A stretch of DNA of 64,000 nt from Ancylobacter amanitiformis (lineage in GTDB: Bacteria; Pseudomonadota; Alphaproteobacteria; Rhizobiales; Xanthobacteraceae). This document shows positions 1-8,535 of this stretch, piece by piece. The notes under the pieces are model-generated. The model saw only the letters and a list, made by a program, of their open reading frames with translations, made no database searches and was not told the origin of the DNA. The DNA is taken from assembly GCF_030814815.1 (NCBI RefSeq), contig NZ_JAUSVR010000015.1, forward strand, positions 23,788-87,787. The letters run 5' to 3'. The translations under genes were made by a program, and so were the position numbers. Each line of letters begins with the position of its first letter. The first letter of the stretch is position 1.

Positions 1-5
1 AAATT

Positions 6-31
6 GGCCCCTTACGGGGCCTTTTGATTTT
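6..31 (+). terminator. Intrinsic terminator of the gene upstream of the window
   Basis: A six-base-pair GC stem (GGCCCC at 6-11, GGGGCC at 16-21) with a TTAC loop is followed by a T-rich tract. It precedes ilvI by about 50 bp, so it most likely ends transcription of a gene lying left of the window. Confidence 0.7.
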
Positions 32-81
32 CTGGACCCCCGCAACGGCCAAGACCGAATAAAGCTCAGAGGAACACGACC

Positions 82-1842
82 ATGATGCGCGAGATGACCG
101 GCGCCGAAATGGTGATGCAGGCGCTGATCGATCAGGGCGTCGAACACATGTTCGGCTATCCCGGCGGCGCCGTGCTGCCGATCTATGACGCCATGTTCCA
201 CCAGAACCAGGTTCGTCACGTTCTCGTGCGCCACGAGCAGGGCGCGGTGCACATGGCGGAAGGCTATGCGCGCTCCTCCGGCAAGGTCGGCGTCGTGCTC
301 GTCACCTCCGGCCCCGGCGCGACCAATGCCGTCACCGGCCTCACCGACGCGCTGCTCGATTCCATCCCGCTGGTCTGCATTACCGGCCAGGTGCCGACGC
401 ACCTGATCGGCACGGATGCCTTCCAGGAATGCGACACGGTCGGCATCACGCGGCCCTGCACCAAGCACAATTATCTGGTGCGGGACATCAACGATCTCGC
501 CCGCGTGCTGCACGAGGCCTTCTATGTCGCGCAGAACGGCCGTCCGGGCCCGGTCGTGGTCGACATCCCCAAGGACATCCAGTTCGCGCGCGGCATGTAT
601 GTCGGCCCGGAGAACATCGAGCACAAGACCTACAAGCCGCGCCTCAAGGGCGACCCGGAGAAGATCCGCCAGGCGGTGGAACTGCTGGCCAGGGCGAAGC
701 GGCCGGTGTTCTACACCGGCGGCGGCGTCATCAATTCCGGCCCGGAGGCGAGCCGCCTGCTGCGCGAACTCGCCCGGCTCACCGGCCATCCCGTCACGTC
801 GACGCTGATGGGGCTGGGGGCCTATCCGGCGGCGGACAAGCAGTGGCTCGGCATGCTCGGCATGCACGGCACCTATGAAGCCAACATGGCGATGCATGAT
901 TGCGACGTCATGGTGTGCGTCGGCGCGCGCTTCGACGATCGCATCACCGGCCGGGTGGATGCCTTCTCGCCGCATTCGAAGAAGATCCATATCGACATCG
1001 ATCCGTCCTCGATCAACAAGAACGTCAAGATCGACCTGCCCATCATCGGCGACGTGAAGCACGTCCTCGAGGATATGCTGACGCTCTGGCGGGCGATGAA
1101 GATCGAGCCGGACCGGCGCGCCATCGCCGACTGGTGGGTGCAGATCGAGAAGTGGCGCGCCCGCAAGTCGCTCGCCTTCACCGCGTCCGATCGCATCATC
1201 AAGCCGCAGCAGGCCATCAAGGCGCTGTACGACCAGGTGAAGGACAAGGACGTCTACATCACAACGGAAGTCGGCCAGCACCAGATGTGGGCCGCCCAGC
1301 ACTTCCATTTCGAGCAGCCCAACCGCTGGATGACCTCGGGCGGCCTCGGCACCATGGGCTATGGCCTGCCCGCCGCCATCGGCGTGCAGGTGGCCCATCC
1401 GGGCAGCCTCGTCATCGACATTGCCGGCGAGGCCTCGATCCAGATGTGCCTGCAGGAACTCTCCACCGCGCTGCAGTTCAACCTGCCGGTCAAGATCTTC
1501 GTGCTGAACAACGAATATATGGGCATGGTGCGCCAGTGGCAGGACCTGCTGCATGGCGGGCGCTACTCGCATTCCTATTCGGAATCGCTGCCCGATTTCG
1601 TCAAGCTCGCCGAGGCCTATGGCGCCGTCGGCCTGCGCTGCGCGAACCCGGCCGATCTCGACGCCACCATCGCCGAGATGATCAATGTGGACCGTCCCGT
1701 GCTGTTCGATTGCCTGGTCGACAAGACCGAGAACGTGCTGCCGATGATCCCCTCGGGCAAGCCGCATAACGAGATGATCATGCCCGATCATCCCGAGGCG
1801 CTGGACGAGGCGATTTCCGAGGAAGGCAAGATGCTGGTGTGA
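82..1842 (+). CDS. ilvI: Acetolactate synthase large (catalytic) subunit
   Basis: This 586-residue protein is the catalytic subunit of acetohydroxyacid synthase. It joins two pyruvates, or pyruvate and 2-oxobutyrate, in the first shared step of valine, leucine and isoleucine synthesis, using thiamine diphosphate, Mg2+ and FAD. The N-terminal domain carries the catalytic glutamate (VRHEQGA, E52). The C-terminal thiamine-diphosphate motif runs from G449 to N476-N477. The motif's usual Asp is Glu here (GEASIQ, E450). An AGAGGAA ribosome site at 68-74 supports the start at 82; a second ATG follows at 85. The regulatory subunit ilvH lies downstream and ilvC about 2.5 kb further on. Confidence 0.96.
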   Translation: MMREMTGAEMVMQALIDQGVEHMFGYPGGAVLPIYDAMFHQNQVRHVLVRHEQGAVHMAEGYARSSGKVGVVLVTSGPGATNAVTGLTDALLDSIPLVCITGQVPTHLIGTDAFQECDTVGITRPCTKHNYLVRDINDLARVLHEAFYVAQNGRPGPVVVDIPKDIQFARGMYVGPENIEHKTYKPRLKGDPEKIRQAVELLARAKRPVFYTGGGVINSGPEASRLLRELARLTGHPVTSTLMGLGAYPAADKQWLGMLGMHGTYEANMAMHDCDVMVCVGARFDDRITGRVDAFSPHSKKIHIDIDPSSINKNVKIDLPIIGDVKHVLEDMLTLWRAMKIEPDRRAIADWWVQIEKWRARKSLAFTASDRIIKPQQAIKALYDQVKDKDVYITTEVGQHQMWAAQHFHFEQPNRWMTSGGLGTMGYGLPAAIGVQVAHPGSLVIDIAGEASIQMCLQELSTALQFNLPVKIFVLNNEYMGMVRQWQDLLHGGRYSHSYSESLPDFVKLAEAYGAVGLRCANPADLDATIAEMINVDRPVLFDCLVDKTENVLPMIPSGKPHNEMIMPDHPEALDEAISEEGKMLV

Positions 1843-1852
1843 GGCACCTTAA

Positions 1853-1890
1853 CCTCTCCCCATCGGGGAGAGGTCGACCGCGCAGCGGTC
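1853..1890. repeat. Intergenic palindromic element (RIME/RPM-like), copy 1
   Basis: Two adjacent perfect hairpins: CCTCTCCCC (1853-1861) pairs with GGGGAGAGG (1865-1873) across an ATC loop, and GACCGC (1876-1881) pairs with GCGGTC (1885-1890). Related pieces occur further on in the same intergenic gap (about 1920-2010) and after puuA. The composition matches the short mosaic palindromes scattered between genes in Hyphomicrobiales. It separates ilvI from ilvH and may shape the mRNA between them. Confidence 0.7.
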
Positions 1891-2046
1891 GGGTGAGGGG
1901 CGATGCGCCAGTGACCCCTCGCCCCACCCCTCTCCCCCGAAGCCGGATATTCCAGCTTCGGCCCTGAGCAACCGAACGCGGCAACAGCCGGGTTCGGGCG
2001 GGGAGAGGGGATCTGGCGTGCCGAGACCCAGCCTTCAGAGTGACCC

Positions 2047-2562
2047 ATGCCCCCCATCCAAGAGCCTGCCGAACGCCATACCCTCTCGCTGCTGGTCGAC
2101 AACGAGCCGGGCGTTCTCGCCCGCATCGTCGGCCTGTTCTCCGGGCGGGGCTACAATATTGACAGCCTGACCGTCTCCGAGGTCAGCCACGATTCCCGGC
2201 GCTCGCGCATCACCGTGGTCACGACCGGCGCGCCGATGATCATCGAGCAGATCAAGAGCCAGCTCGACCGGCTGGTGCCGGTGCACCGCGTCGTCGATCT
2301 CACCGTGATCGGCAAGGCGGTCGAGCGCGAACTCGCGCTGATCAAGGTGCGCGGCAAGGGCGAGATCCGGCAGGAGGCGCTGCTGATCGCCGACAGCTTC
2401 CGCGCCCGCACCGTCGACACGACGCTGGAGAGCTTCGTGTTCGAGATCACCGGCAAGCCGGACAAGATCGACCAGTTCGTCTCGCTGCTGGAGCCGCTCG
2501 GCCTTGTCGAAGTGTCGCGCACCGGCGTCGCCGCCATCGGGCGCGGGCCCGACGCCATGTGA
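2047..2562 (+). CDS. ilvH: Acetolactate synthase small (regulatory) subunit
   Basis: This 171-residue protein is the regulatory subunit that stimulates the IlvI catalytic subunit and confers valine feedback inhibition in this family. An N-terminal ACT domain is clear (LSLLVDNEPGVLARIVGLFS, about residues 13-32, followed by the GYNIDSL segment), and the rest is the typical C-terminal domain. It follows ilvI with a 204-bp gap filled by palindromic repeats. Length and order are standard for the pair. Confidence 0.95.
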   Translation: MPPIQEPAERHTLSLLVDNEPGVLARIVGLFSGRGYNIDSLTVSEVSHDSRRSRITVVTTGAPMIIEQIKSQLDRLVPVHRVVDLTVIGKAVERELALIKVRGKGEIRQEALLIADSFRARTVDTTLESFVFEITGKPDKIDQFVSLLEPLGLVEVSRTGVAAIGRGPDAM

Positions 2563-2646
2563 GCGCGAGGTGCGGGCCCGGCCGGGCCCGCGGGAGCGGG
2601 ATTGGAAGGCGGGGCGGGGAGCGCGACGTCGTTGAGTGAACGCAGC

Positions 2647-3573
2647 ATGGCCGCGCCGGCGATGGCCCGCGGCAAGCCCTTCTGGCTGCGGGCGGCGCCG
2701 TTCCTGTTCCTGCTGCTCTGGTCGGGCGGTTTCGCGGTCGGCAAGATCGGCATCCTGTCGACCGGGCCGTTCACCCTGCTCGCCCTGCGCTACGGGCTGG
2801 TGCTGGTGGTGCTGCTGCCGCTTCTCGCCTGGTTTCGCCCGGCGCTGCCGCGCACGCGGCGGGCCTGGCTCAACCTCGTGGTCGTGGGATTCCTCATCCA
2901 GGTGCTCTATTTCGACCTGAGCTATTTCGCCTTCCGCTACGGCATATCGGCCGGCACGCTCGCCCTCATCGCCTCGATGCAGCCGATCGTGGTCGGGCTC
3001 GCCGCCCCGCTCATCGCCGGCGAGCGGGTGAACGCCCTGCGCTGGGCCGGGCTGGTGCTTGGTCTCGGCGGGGCGGCGCTGGTGATCGTCTCGCGCGCGG
3101 CGATCGAGACGGCCTCACCCGGCGTGCTGGGGCTCGCCGTCGGCGCCCTGCTCGCCATGTCCGCCGCCGCGCTCTACGAGAAGCGGTTCGGCGTCGCCCA
3201 GCATCCGCTGGTGGCCAACAGCGTGCAATATGTCGTCGGCTTCGTCTTCACGCTGCCGCTCGCGCTGATGCTGGATGACGGGCATGTCGACTGGTCGCTG
3301 CCCTTCGTGGCGGCGCTGGCGTACCTGGTCATCGGCAATTCGCTGGTCGCCATCTCGCTCTACCTCGCCATGATCCGCGCGGGGGAAGTCTCCCGCGTGT
3401 CGGCGCTGTTCTTCCTGGTGCCGCCCTGTTCGGCGGTCATCGCCTGGCTGCTGCTGGGGGAGAGGATGCCCCCGCTCGCCTGGGCCGGCATGGCGCTGGC
3501 GGCAGGCGGCGTGGCGCTCGCTTCCGCCCAGCGGCTGCCTTGGCGCGGCGGATTGCCGTGGAAACGGCGGTGA
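2647..3573 (+). CDS. EamA/DMT-family membrane transporter
   Basis: This protein of about 308 residues has some ten hydrophobic segments in two repeats, the layout of EamA drug/metabolite transporters, which commonly export amino acids or metabolites. The first segment holds the family-typical LLLWSGGFAVGKIG stretch. I place the start at ATG 2647; an upstream TTG at 2602 and an ATG at 2662 are alternatives. Its place between ilvH and ilvC suggests, as inference only, branched-chain amino-acid or keto-acid export. The substrate cannot be read from the sequence. Confidence 0.85.
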   Translation: MAAPAMARGKPFWLRAAPFLFLLLWSGGFAVGKIGILSTGPFTLLALRYGLVLVVLLPLLAWFRPALPRTRRAWLNLVVVGFLIQVLYFDLSYFAFRYGISAGTLALIASMQPIVVGLAAPLIAGERVNALRWAGLVLGLGGAALVIVSRAAIETASPGVLGLAVGALLAMSAAALYEKRFGVAQHPLVANSVQYVVGFVFTLPLALMLDDGHVDWSLPFVAALAYLVIGNSLVAISLYLAMIRAGEVSRVSALFFLVPPCSAVIAWLLLGERMPPLAWAGMALAAGGVALASAQRLPWRGGLPWKRR

Positions 3574-3631
3574 ATCGGCAGCCCCGGCTTGCAGGCCGCG
3601 CTTGCGGGGCGGCGCGACCTCCTGTAGGAGA

Positions 3632-3651
3632 ACCGTAACGTACGGTACGGT
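3632..3651. promoter_or_regulatory. Palindromic operator upstream of the TetR gene
   Basis: ACCGTA (3632-3637) and TACGGT (3641-3646) form a perfect inverted repeat with a 3-bp spacer, followed at once by another ACGGT half-site. It lies 13 bp before the TetR-family start codon, where such repressors commonly bind to control themselves. Binding is inferred, not shown. Confidence 0.5.
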
Positions 3652-3663
3652 GTTTTCAAGCCC

Positions 3664-4335
3664 ATGGCGACGCAGCACGACTCCCAAGGCGAGGCGCTGA
3701 CAGAGCGGCAGCAGGCCGTTCTCGATGCCGTTCTCGCGCTGATGGTCGAGAAGGGCGGCGACCTGACGATGACGGCGGTGGCGCGCCGGGCGAGCTGTTC
3801 GAAGGAAACGCTCTACAAATGGTTCGGCGACCGCGACGGGCTGCTGACCGCCACGGTGCGCTGGCAGGCCTCGAAGGTGCGCGCCGGCAATTATGATCGC
3901 CAGCGGCTCGACGTCTCGGCGCTGCGCGACAGCCTGGTCCGCTTCGCCGCCAACTGGCTGTCGGTCATTTCCAGCCCGACCTCCATCGCGCTGAACCGCC
4001 TTGCCATCGCGCAGGGCGGCAAGGGGGACAAGGGCGCCAGCAATCTCGGCGCCATCGTGCTGGCGAATGGGCGGTTCGCCATTGGCGAACGTCTGAGGCC
4101 GGTCTTCGAGGCCGGCCGCGAGGCCGGGCTCATCGCCTTCACGGATACCGAGACCGCGTTCCGCACCTTTATCGGCCTGGTCGGGCGGGACGTGCAGATC
4201 CGCCTGCTGCTCGGCGACACGCTCGACCTGGCCGGGCCGGAGATCGAGCGCGACGCGGCGCGCGCCACCGACCAGTTTCTCGCTCTCTACGGCACGGGAG
4301 ACAATGCTCCCCGCCGCCCCACGATCCACGCGTGA
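3664..4335 (+). CDS. TetR/AcrR-family transcriptional regulator
   Basis: This 223-residue regulator has an N-terminal TetR helix-turn-helix (about residues 34-58, with SKETLYKWFGDRDGL as recognition helix and turn). Its C-terminal ligand-binding half resembles the AefR-like subgroup. It ends 15 bp before ilvC on the same strand, so it is probably co-transcribed with or read into ilvC. A palindrome just upstream suggests autoregulation. The inducer is unknown; control of the neighbouring EamA transporter is possible. Confidence 0.9.
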   Translation: MATQHDSQGEALTERQQAVLDAVLALMVEKGGDLTMTAVARRASCSKETLYKWFGDRDGLLTATVRWQASKVRAGNYDRQRLDVSALRDSLVRFAANWLSVISSPTSIALNRLAIAQGGKGDKGASNLGAIVLANGRFAIGERLRPVFEAGREAGLIAFTDTETAFRTFIGLVGRDVQIRLLLGDTLDLAGPEIERDAARATDQFLALYGTGDNAPRRPTIHA

Positions 4336-5370
<1,035 letters not shown>

Positions 5371-5412
5371 CGAATCAAACGCGTTGCAGGCTGTCAACCG
5401 GTATTTAACTGG

Positions 5413-5428
5413 ACACTACATGTAGTGT
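5413..5428. promoter_or_regulatory. 16-bp perfect palindrome upstream of the BrnT-like toxin
   Basis: ACACTACA at 5413-5420 is followed immediately by its exact reverse complement TGTAGTGT at 5421-5428. It lies about 48 bp before the toxin start, in the gap after ilvC. Toxin-antitoxin operons are usually self-repressed at such sites, so this is a candidate operator; a role in ending ilvC transcription is less likely because no T-tract follows. Confidence 0.5.
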
Positions 5429-5475
5429 GGCGGCCTTACCGGAGTTAAATTCTCCCTATCAGCAAACAGGTTTTG

Positions 5476-5793
5476 ATGATGGGCGAGACGGACGACTTCG
5501 AATGGGACGATGACAAGGACGCGGCAAACCGTGCCAATCGCGGTTTGCCGCTCCTCTTTGCGGCGCTGATGTTCGACGGCCGCGAAAAGACGGAAGACAT
5601 CTCCGACAAATCACCATTGGACGAGGCGCGCTTCGAAACCATGGCCGAAGTCGAGGGACGCATGTTATTCTGCGTTTGGCATTGGAGAGATGCGCGTCGT
5701 CGCCTTATCTCGCTAAGGGTCGCCAATCGGAGTGAACGGCGTGCCTACCAAGAAGCAATTGGAAGAGGCGGATCGTCTCGCAAAGGAATTTGA
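5476..5793 (+). CDS. brnT: BrnT-family toxin (type II toxin-antitoxin)
   Basis: This protein of about 105 residues matches the BrnT ribonuclease-toxin fold, a RelE-like translation inhibitor. It has an N-terminal FEWDDDKDAANRANRG segment, a central ARFETMAEVEGR stretch and the conserved C-terminal RRRLISLRVANRSERRAY. I choose ATG 5476 because CAGG at 5467-5470 lies a short way upstream; ATG 5479 is also possible. It overlaps the downstream partner gene by about 50 bp. A 16-bp palindrome lies upstream. Confidence 0.8.
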   Translation: MMGETDDFEWDDDKDAANRANRGLPLLFAALMFDGREKTEDISDKSPLDEARFETMAEVEGRMLFCVWHWRDARRRLISLRVANRSERRAYQEAIGRGGSSRKGI

Positions 5794-6010
5794 CTGGTCG
5801 ACGTTCGACGCCATGTCGGACGAGGAAATCCGTGCGCACTGGGCGTGGGACAAGGACATGACCTGGCCCACCGCGGAAGAACTCGCCGAATTCGATCTGG
5901 TGCTTCCCGCCAAGGCTCGGCGCGAGGTGGCGCGGGCCAAGGCGGCGCCGGCCGAGACGGCGAGCGACGGCACGGCCCGTGGCAAGCCGCCGAAGGAAGC
6001 AGCGGAATAG
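5741..6010 (+). CDS. Probable antitoxin partner of BrnT, non-canonical
   Basis: This acidic-then-basic protein of about 89 residues overlaps the toxin gene and is the expected antitoxin by position. Its N-terminal half (TFDAMSDEEIRAHWAW, TWPTAEELAEFD) resembles the toxin-wrapping region of BrnA antitoxins. I do not see the ribbon-helix-helix DNA-binding domain that BrnA normally has; the C-terminus is instead an alanine/lysine-rich, probably disordered tail. I prefer GTG 5741 because GGAG lies at 5729-5732; GTG 5732 is an alternative. Neutralising activity is inferred. Confidence 0.6.
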   Translation: MPTKKQLEEADRLAKEFDWSTFDAMSDEEIRAHWAWDKDMTWPTAEELAEFDLVLPAKARREVARAKAAPAETASDGTARGKPPKEAAE

Positions 6011-6040
6011 GTCACGCGCCACTCACCCGTTTCAACGCAA

Positions 6041-6066
6041 AAAGGCGACCCCGGGGTCGCCCTTTC
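6041..6066. terminator. Bidirectional intrinsic terminator
   Basis: An uninterrupted palindrome (GGCGACCCC at 6044-6052, GGGGTCGCC at 6053-6061) has an A-run before it and CTTT after it. It sits between the converging toxin-antitoxin operon and the macro-domain gene and can end transcription from both sides. Confidence 0.75.
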
Positions 6067-6089
6067 CGTATCAGGCGCTGTGCCCGCGC

Positions 6090-6611
6090 TCACACCGCCG
6101 CGGTCAAGCCCGGCTCGCGGGCCTTCACCTGCGCGTGATAGACCACATAGACATAGACCGGGATGCCCAACTCGCCGAGATGGCGCTCGACCAGAGGCTT
6201 AACGTCGGCCCAGTCCAGCCCGCCGATGCCGGTGGCGAGGCGCGGCAAGGCGAGGCTGGTGAGGCCTTCCGCTTTGGCGTGCTGGGCGAGGGCGCGCAGC
6301 GCATGGCCGACATTTTCCAGCGTCGCCTTGCCGGGGCGGCCGGTGGCGTTCTCGGCGGGCTCCTGCGTGAGCAGGCTGACGATGCGCACCGCGTGGCCCT
6401 CCGCGCTCACGCCGCCCCACGCCCAGAGGGTGCCGGGCCGGGGGTGTTGGAGGTGGCCATAATGGCGGAAATCCTTCGCCAGCGAGGGAAAACGCTCGCG
6501 CAGCGCCAGCGCGAGGCCGGTGTCGAAATGATCGCCCGGCGCCACGCCATGGGCGATGGCCTCGGCGCCGCTCAGCAGGATGTCGCCCTCGACCTCATGA
6601 ATCTTCGCCAT
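6090..6611 (-). CDS. Macro-domain protein (probable ADP-ribose-binding/hydrolase)
   Basis: This 173-residue single-domain protein fits the macro domain, which binds ADP-ribose or removes it from targets. It begins with VEGDILLSGAEAIAHGVAP, the variant of the ADP-ribose-binding loop found in a YmdB-like subgroup, and continues with ALPRLATGIGGLDWADVKPL, the second phosphate-binding loop. No signal peptide is seen, so it should be cytosolic. It converges on the BrnT operon across a shared terminator. The exact substrate is unknown. Confidence 0.8.
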   Translation of the reverse strand: MAKIHEVEGDILLSGAEAIAHGVAPGDHFDTGLALALRERFPSLAKDFRHYGHLQHPRPGTLWAWGGVSAEGHAVRIVSLLTQEPAENATGRPGKATLENVGHALRALAQHAKAEGLTSLALPRLATGIGGLDWADVKPLVERHLGELGIPVYVYVVYHAQVKAREPGLTAAV

Positions 6612-6695
6612 CGGTCATTCCTCCGTCGTGAACCGTTTCTCCCGCCCTGTGTCGGCCAAGCGAGGCTTGCGGTCCTTGAGGAATCGCAAGTGGGC

Positions 6696-7220
6696 TCACC
6701 AGCCCAGCGCCTTCACGGCTGCCGCGCCGGGGGCCAGCAGCAGCAGCGCCCAGGCCATGGCGGAGGCGATGTTGACCATCTGGAACAGGAAATGCGGCAT
6801 CGCGAACATGCCGGCAATGAGCGGCACGAAGGCCCGCAGGGGGCCGAAGAACCGGCCGAGGAACACGCTCGACGAGCCGAAGCGGTGGAAGAAGCGCTCG
6901 CCGCGCGCCATCGCCTCGGGGTGGTTGCGCAGCGGCCAGGCGCCGCGCACGCGGTCCTTGAAGGCGTGGCCGATCCAGTAGGAAATGGCGTCGCCCAAGG
7001 AGGCGCCCGCCACGGCTCCCGCCCAGACCGGCAGGAAGGGGATGCCGCCGGCCTCGATGATCGGTCCCAGCCCGATCAGCACGATCGTGGCGGGAAAGAG
7101 CAGCGACAGCACGGCGAAGGATTCGCCGAAGGCCAACCCGAAGGCGATATAGGGCGCCCAGTGGGCATGCGCCTCGACGAAGGCGAGCGCATCGCGCGCA
7201 TAGGCTTCCAGTTCGATCAC
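6696..7220 (-). CDS. DedA-family membrane protein
   Basis: This 174-residue membrane protein has four to five hydrophobic segments and the DedA/SNARE-associated signature: GASLGDAISYWIG in the middle and FLGRFFGPLRAFVPLIAGM after it, with the conserved acidic and arginine residues. DedA proteins act in phospholipid flipping and membrane homeostasis. It lies 10 bp downstream of the FAD oxidoreductase gene on the same strand and may be co-transcribed. Confidence 0.85.
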   Translation of the reverse strand: MIELEAYARDALAFVEAHAHWAPYIAFGLAFGESFAVLSLLFPATIVLIGLGPIIEAGGIPFLPVWAGAVAGASLGDAISYWIGHAFKDRVRGAWPLRNHPEAMARGERFFHRFGSSSVFLGRFFGPLRAFVPLIAGMFAMPHFLFQMVNIASAMAWALLLLAPGAAAVKALGW

Positions 7221-7230
7221 CGGTCCGCCC

Positions 7231-8511
7231 TCACAGCCGGTCGCGCAGCGCGTAATAGCTCAGCCCGGCGACCAGCAGAGGCCAGCGCATGAGCGGCCCC
7301 CCGGGGAAGGGCGGCACGGGCAGCCCGGCCAGCAGATCGAACGTGCCGAGTTGCCCGGCGATGGCCTCGCCCAGCAGCTTGCCGAAATAGGGGGCCAGCA
7401 CCACGCCATGGCCGGAATAGCCGGCGGCGGTGAGCACGCGCGGGGAAAGCCGCCGCACGAAGGGCATGCGGCTCATGGTGATGCCGAGAATGCCGCCCCA
7501 GCCGTAATCGATGCGCACATCGGCGAGCTGGGGAAACACCTTCAGCATGTAGGGGCGCACGAAGGCGCCGGGATTGGGGCGCAGCCGGCGCGTATAGCTC
7601 TCGCCGCCGCCGAACAGCAGCCGCCCGTCGGACGACAGGCGGTAATAGTTGACGACGAAGCGGCTGTCCGACACCGCCGCGTCATTGGCGATGATGTCCT
7701 TCGCCCGCGCGCCCAGCGGCTCGGTCGCGGCGATGTAGTTGGCGATCGGCATCACATAGGCGTCGAGCCGTCGGTCGAGGCCGTCCTGCAGCCCGTCGCC
7801 GCATTCCAGCACCCAATCCGCCTCGACCGCGCCGGACACGGTGACGACCCGCACCTTGGCGCCTTCCTCGATGGCAAGCGCGCGCGAATGCTCGAAGATG
7901 CGCGCCCCCGCCCGGCAGGCGGCTTCCGCGAGGCCGAGCGCGAGGTTGAGCGGGTGCAGGTGGCCCCCGCCATGGTCGATCATGCCGCCGCAATAGGCAT
8001 CGGTGCCGACCATTTCACGCAATTGCTCGCGCGAGAGCGGGGCGGCCTGATCGTAGCCATAGACCTCGTTCAGCTTGCGCGCATAGGCGTGGCTATGCGC
8101 GGCATAGGCTGGCTTGTGGTCGGCGATGATGAGGCCGGGGCGCAGGTCGCAGTCAATGCCATGGCGGGCGATGAGATCGTGCAGCAGCGCCTTGGCGTCC
8201 TCCGCCAGCCGCCAGAGCTTCTTGGCGTCCTCGAGCCCGACCTGCGCCTCCAGCCAGTCCTGATCGCGGCGCTGGCCGGAATGGATCTGCCCGCCATTGC
8301 GGCCCGAGGCGCCCGTGCCGACGCCCGATGCTTCCAGCAGCGCCACGTCGAAGCCGGCCTCGGCCAGATGCAGCGCGGCCGACAGTCCGGTATAGCCGCC
8401 GCCGATGATGCATACATCGGCCCGCGCCGTGCCGTTGAGCTGGGGAAAGGGCGGAAGCCTGTGCGCCGTGGCGGCGTACCAGCTGTTGGGGTGATCGGTG
8501 TCGAACGCCAT
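7231..8511 (-). CDS. FAD-dependent oxidoreductase, PuuB-like (gamma-glutamylputrescine oxidase type)
   Basis: This 426-residue DAO-family flavoenzyme has an FAD-binding Rossmann motif (CIIGGGYTGLSAALHLAEAG, GGGYTG at residues 37-42) and a second FAD contact near the C-terminus (LTAAGYSGHGVVLAPYFGK). The GASGRNGGQIHSGQR stretch is typical of gamma-glutamylputrescine oxidases and related amine oxidases. A putrescine-type ABC transporter and a PuuA-like synthetase lie 3-7 kb away, which favours the PuuB role: oxidising gamma-glutamylputrescine to the aldehyde, ammonia and H2O2. A sarcosine- or glycine-oxidase-like role cannot be excluded. Confidence 0.8.
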   Translation of the reverse strand: MAFDTDHPNSWYAATAHRLPPFPQLNGTARADVCIIGGGYTGLSAALHLAEAGFDVALLEASGVGTGASGRNGGQIHSGQRRDQDWLEAQVGLEDAKKLWRLAEDAKALLHDLIARHGIDCDLRPGLIIADHKPAYAAHSHAYARKLNEVYGYDQAAPLSREQLREMVGTDAYCGGMIDHGGGHLHPLNLALGLAEAACRAGARIFEHSRALAIEEGAKVRVVTVSGAVEADWVLECGDGLQDGLDRRLDAYVMPIANYIAATEPLGARAKDIIANDAAVSDSRFVVNYYRLSSDGRLLFGGGESYTRRLRPNPGAFVRPYMLKVFPQLADVRIDYGWGGILGITMSRMPFVRRLSPRVLTAAGYSGHGVVLAPYFGKLLGEAIAGQLGTFDLLAGLPVPPFPGGPLMRWPLLVAGLSYYALRDRL

Positions 8512-8535
8512 CGTGGGGGTACTCTATGCCAATCT

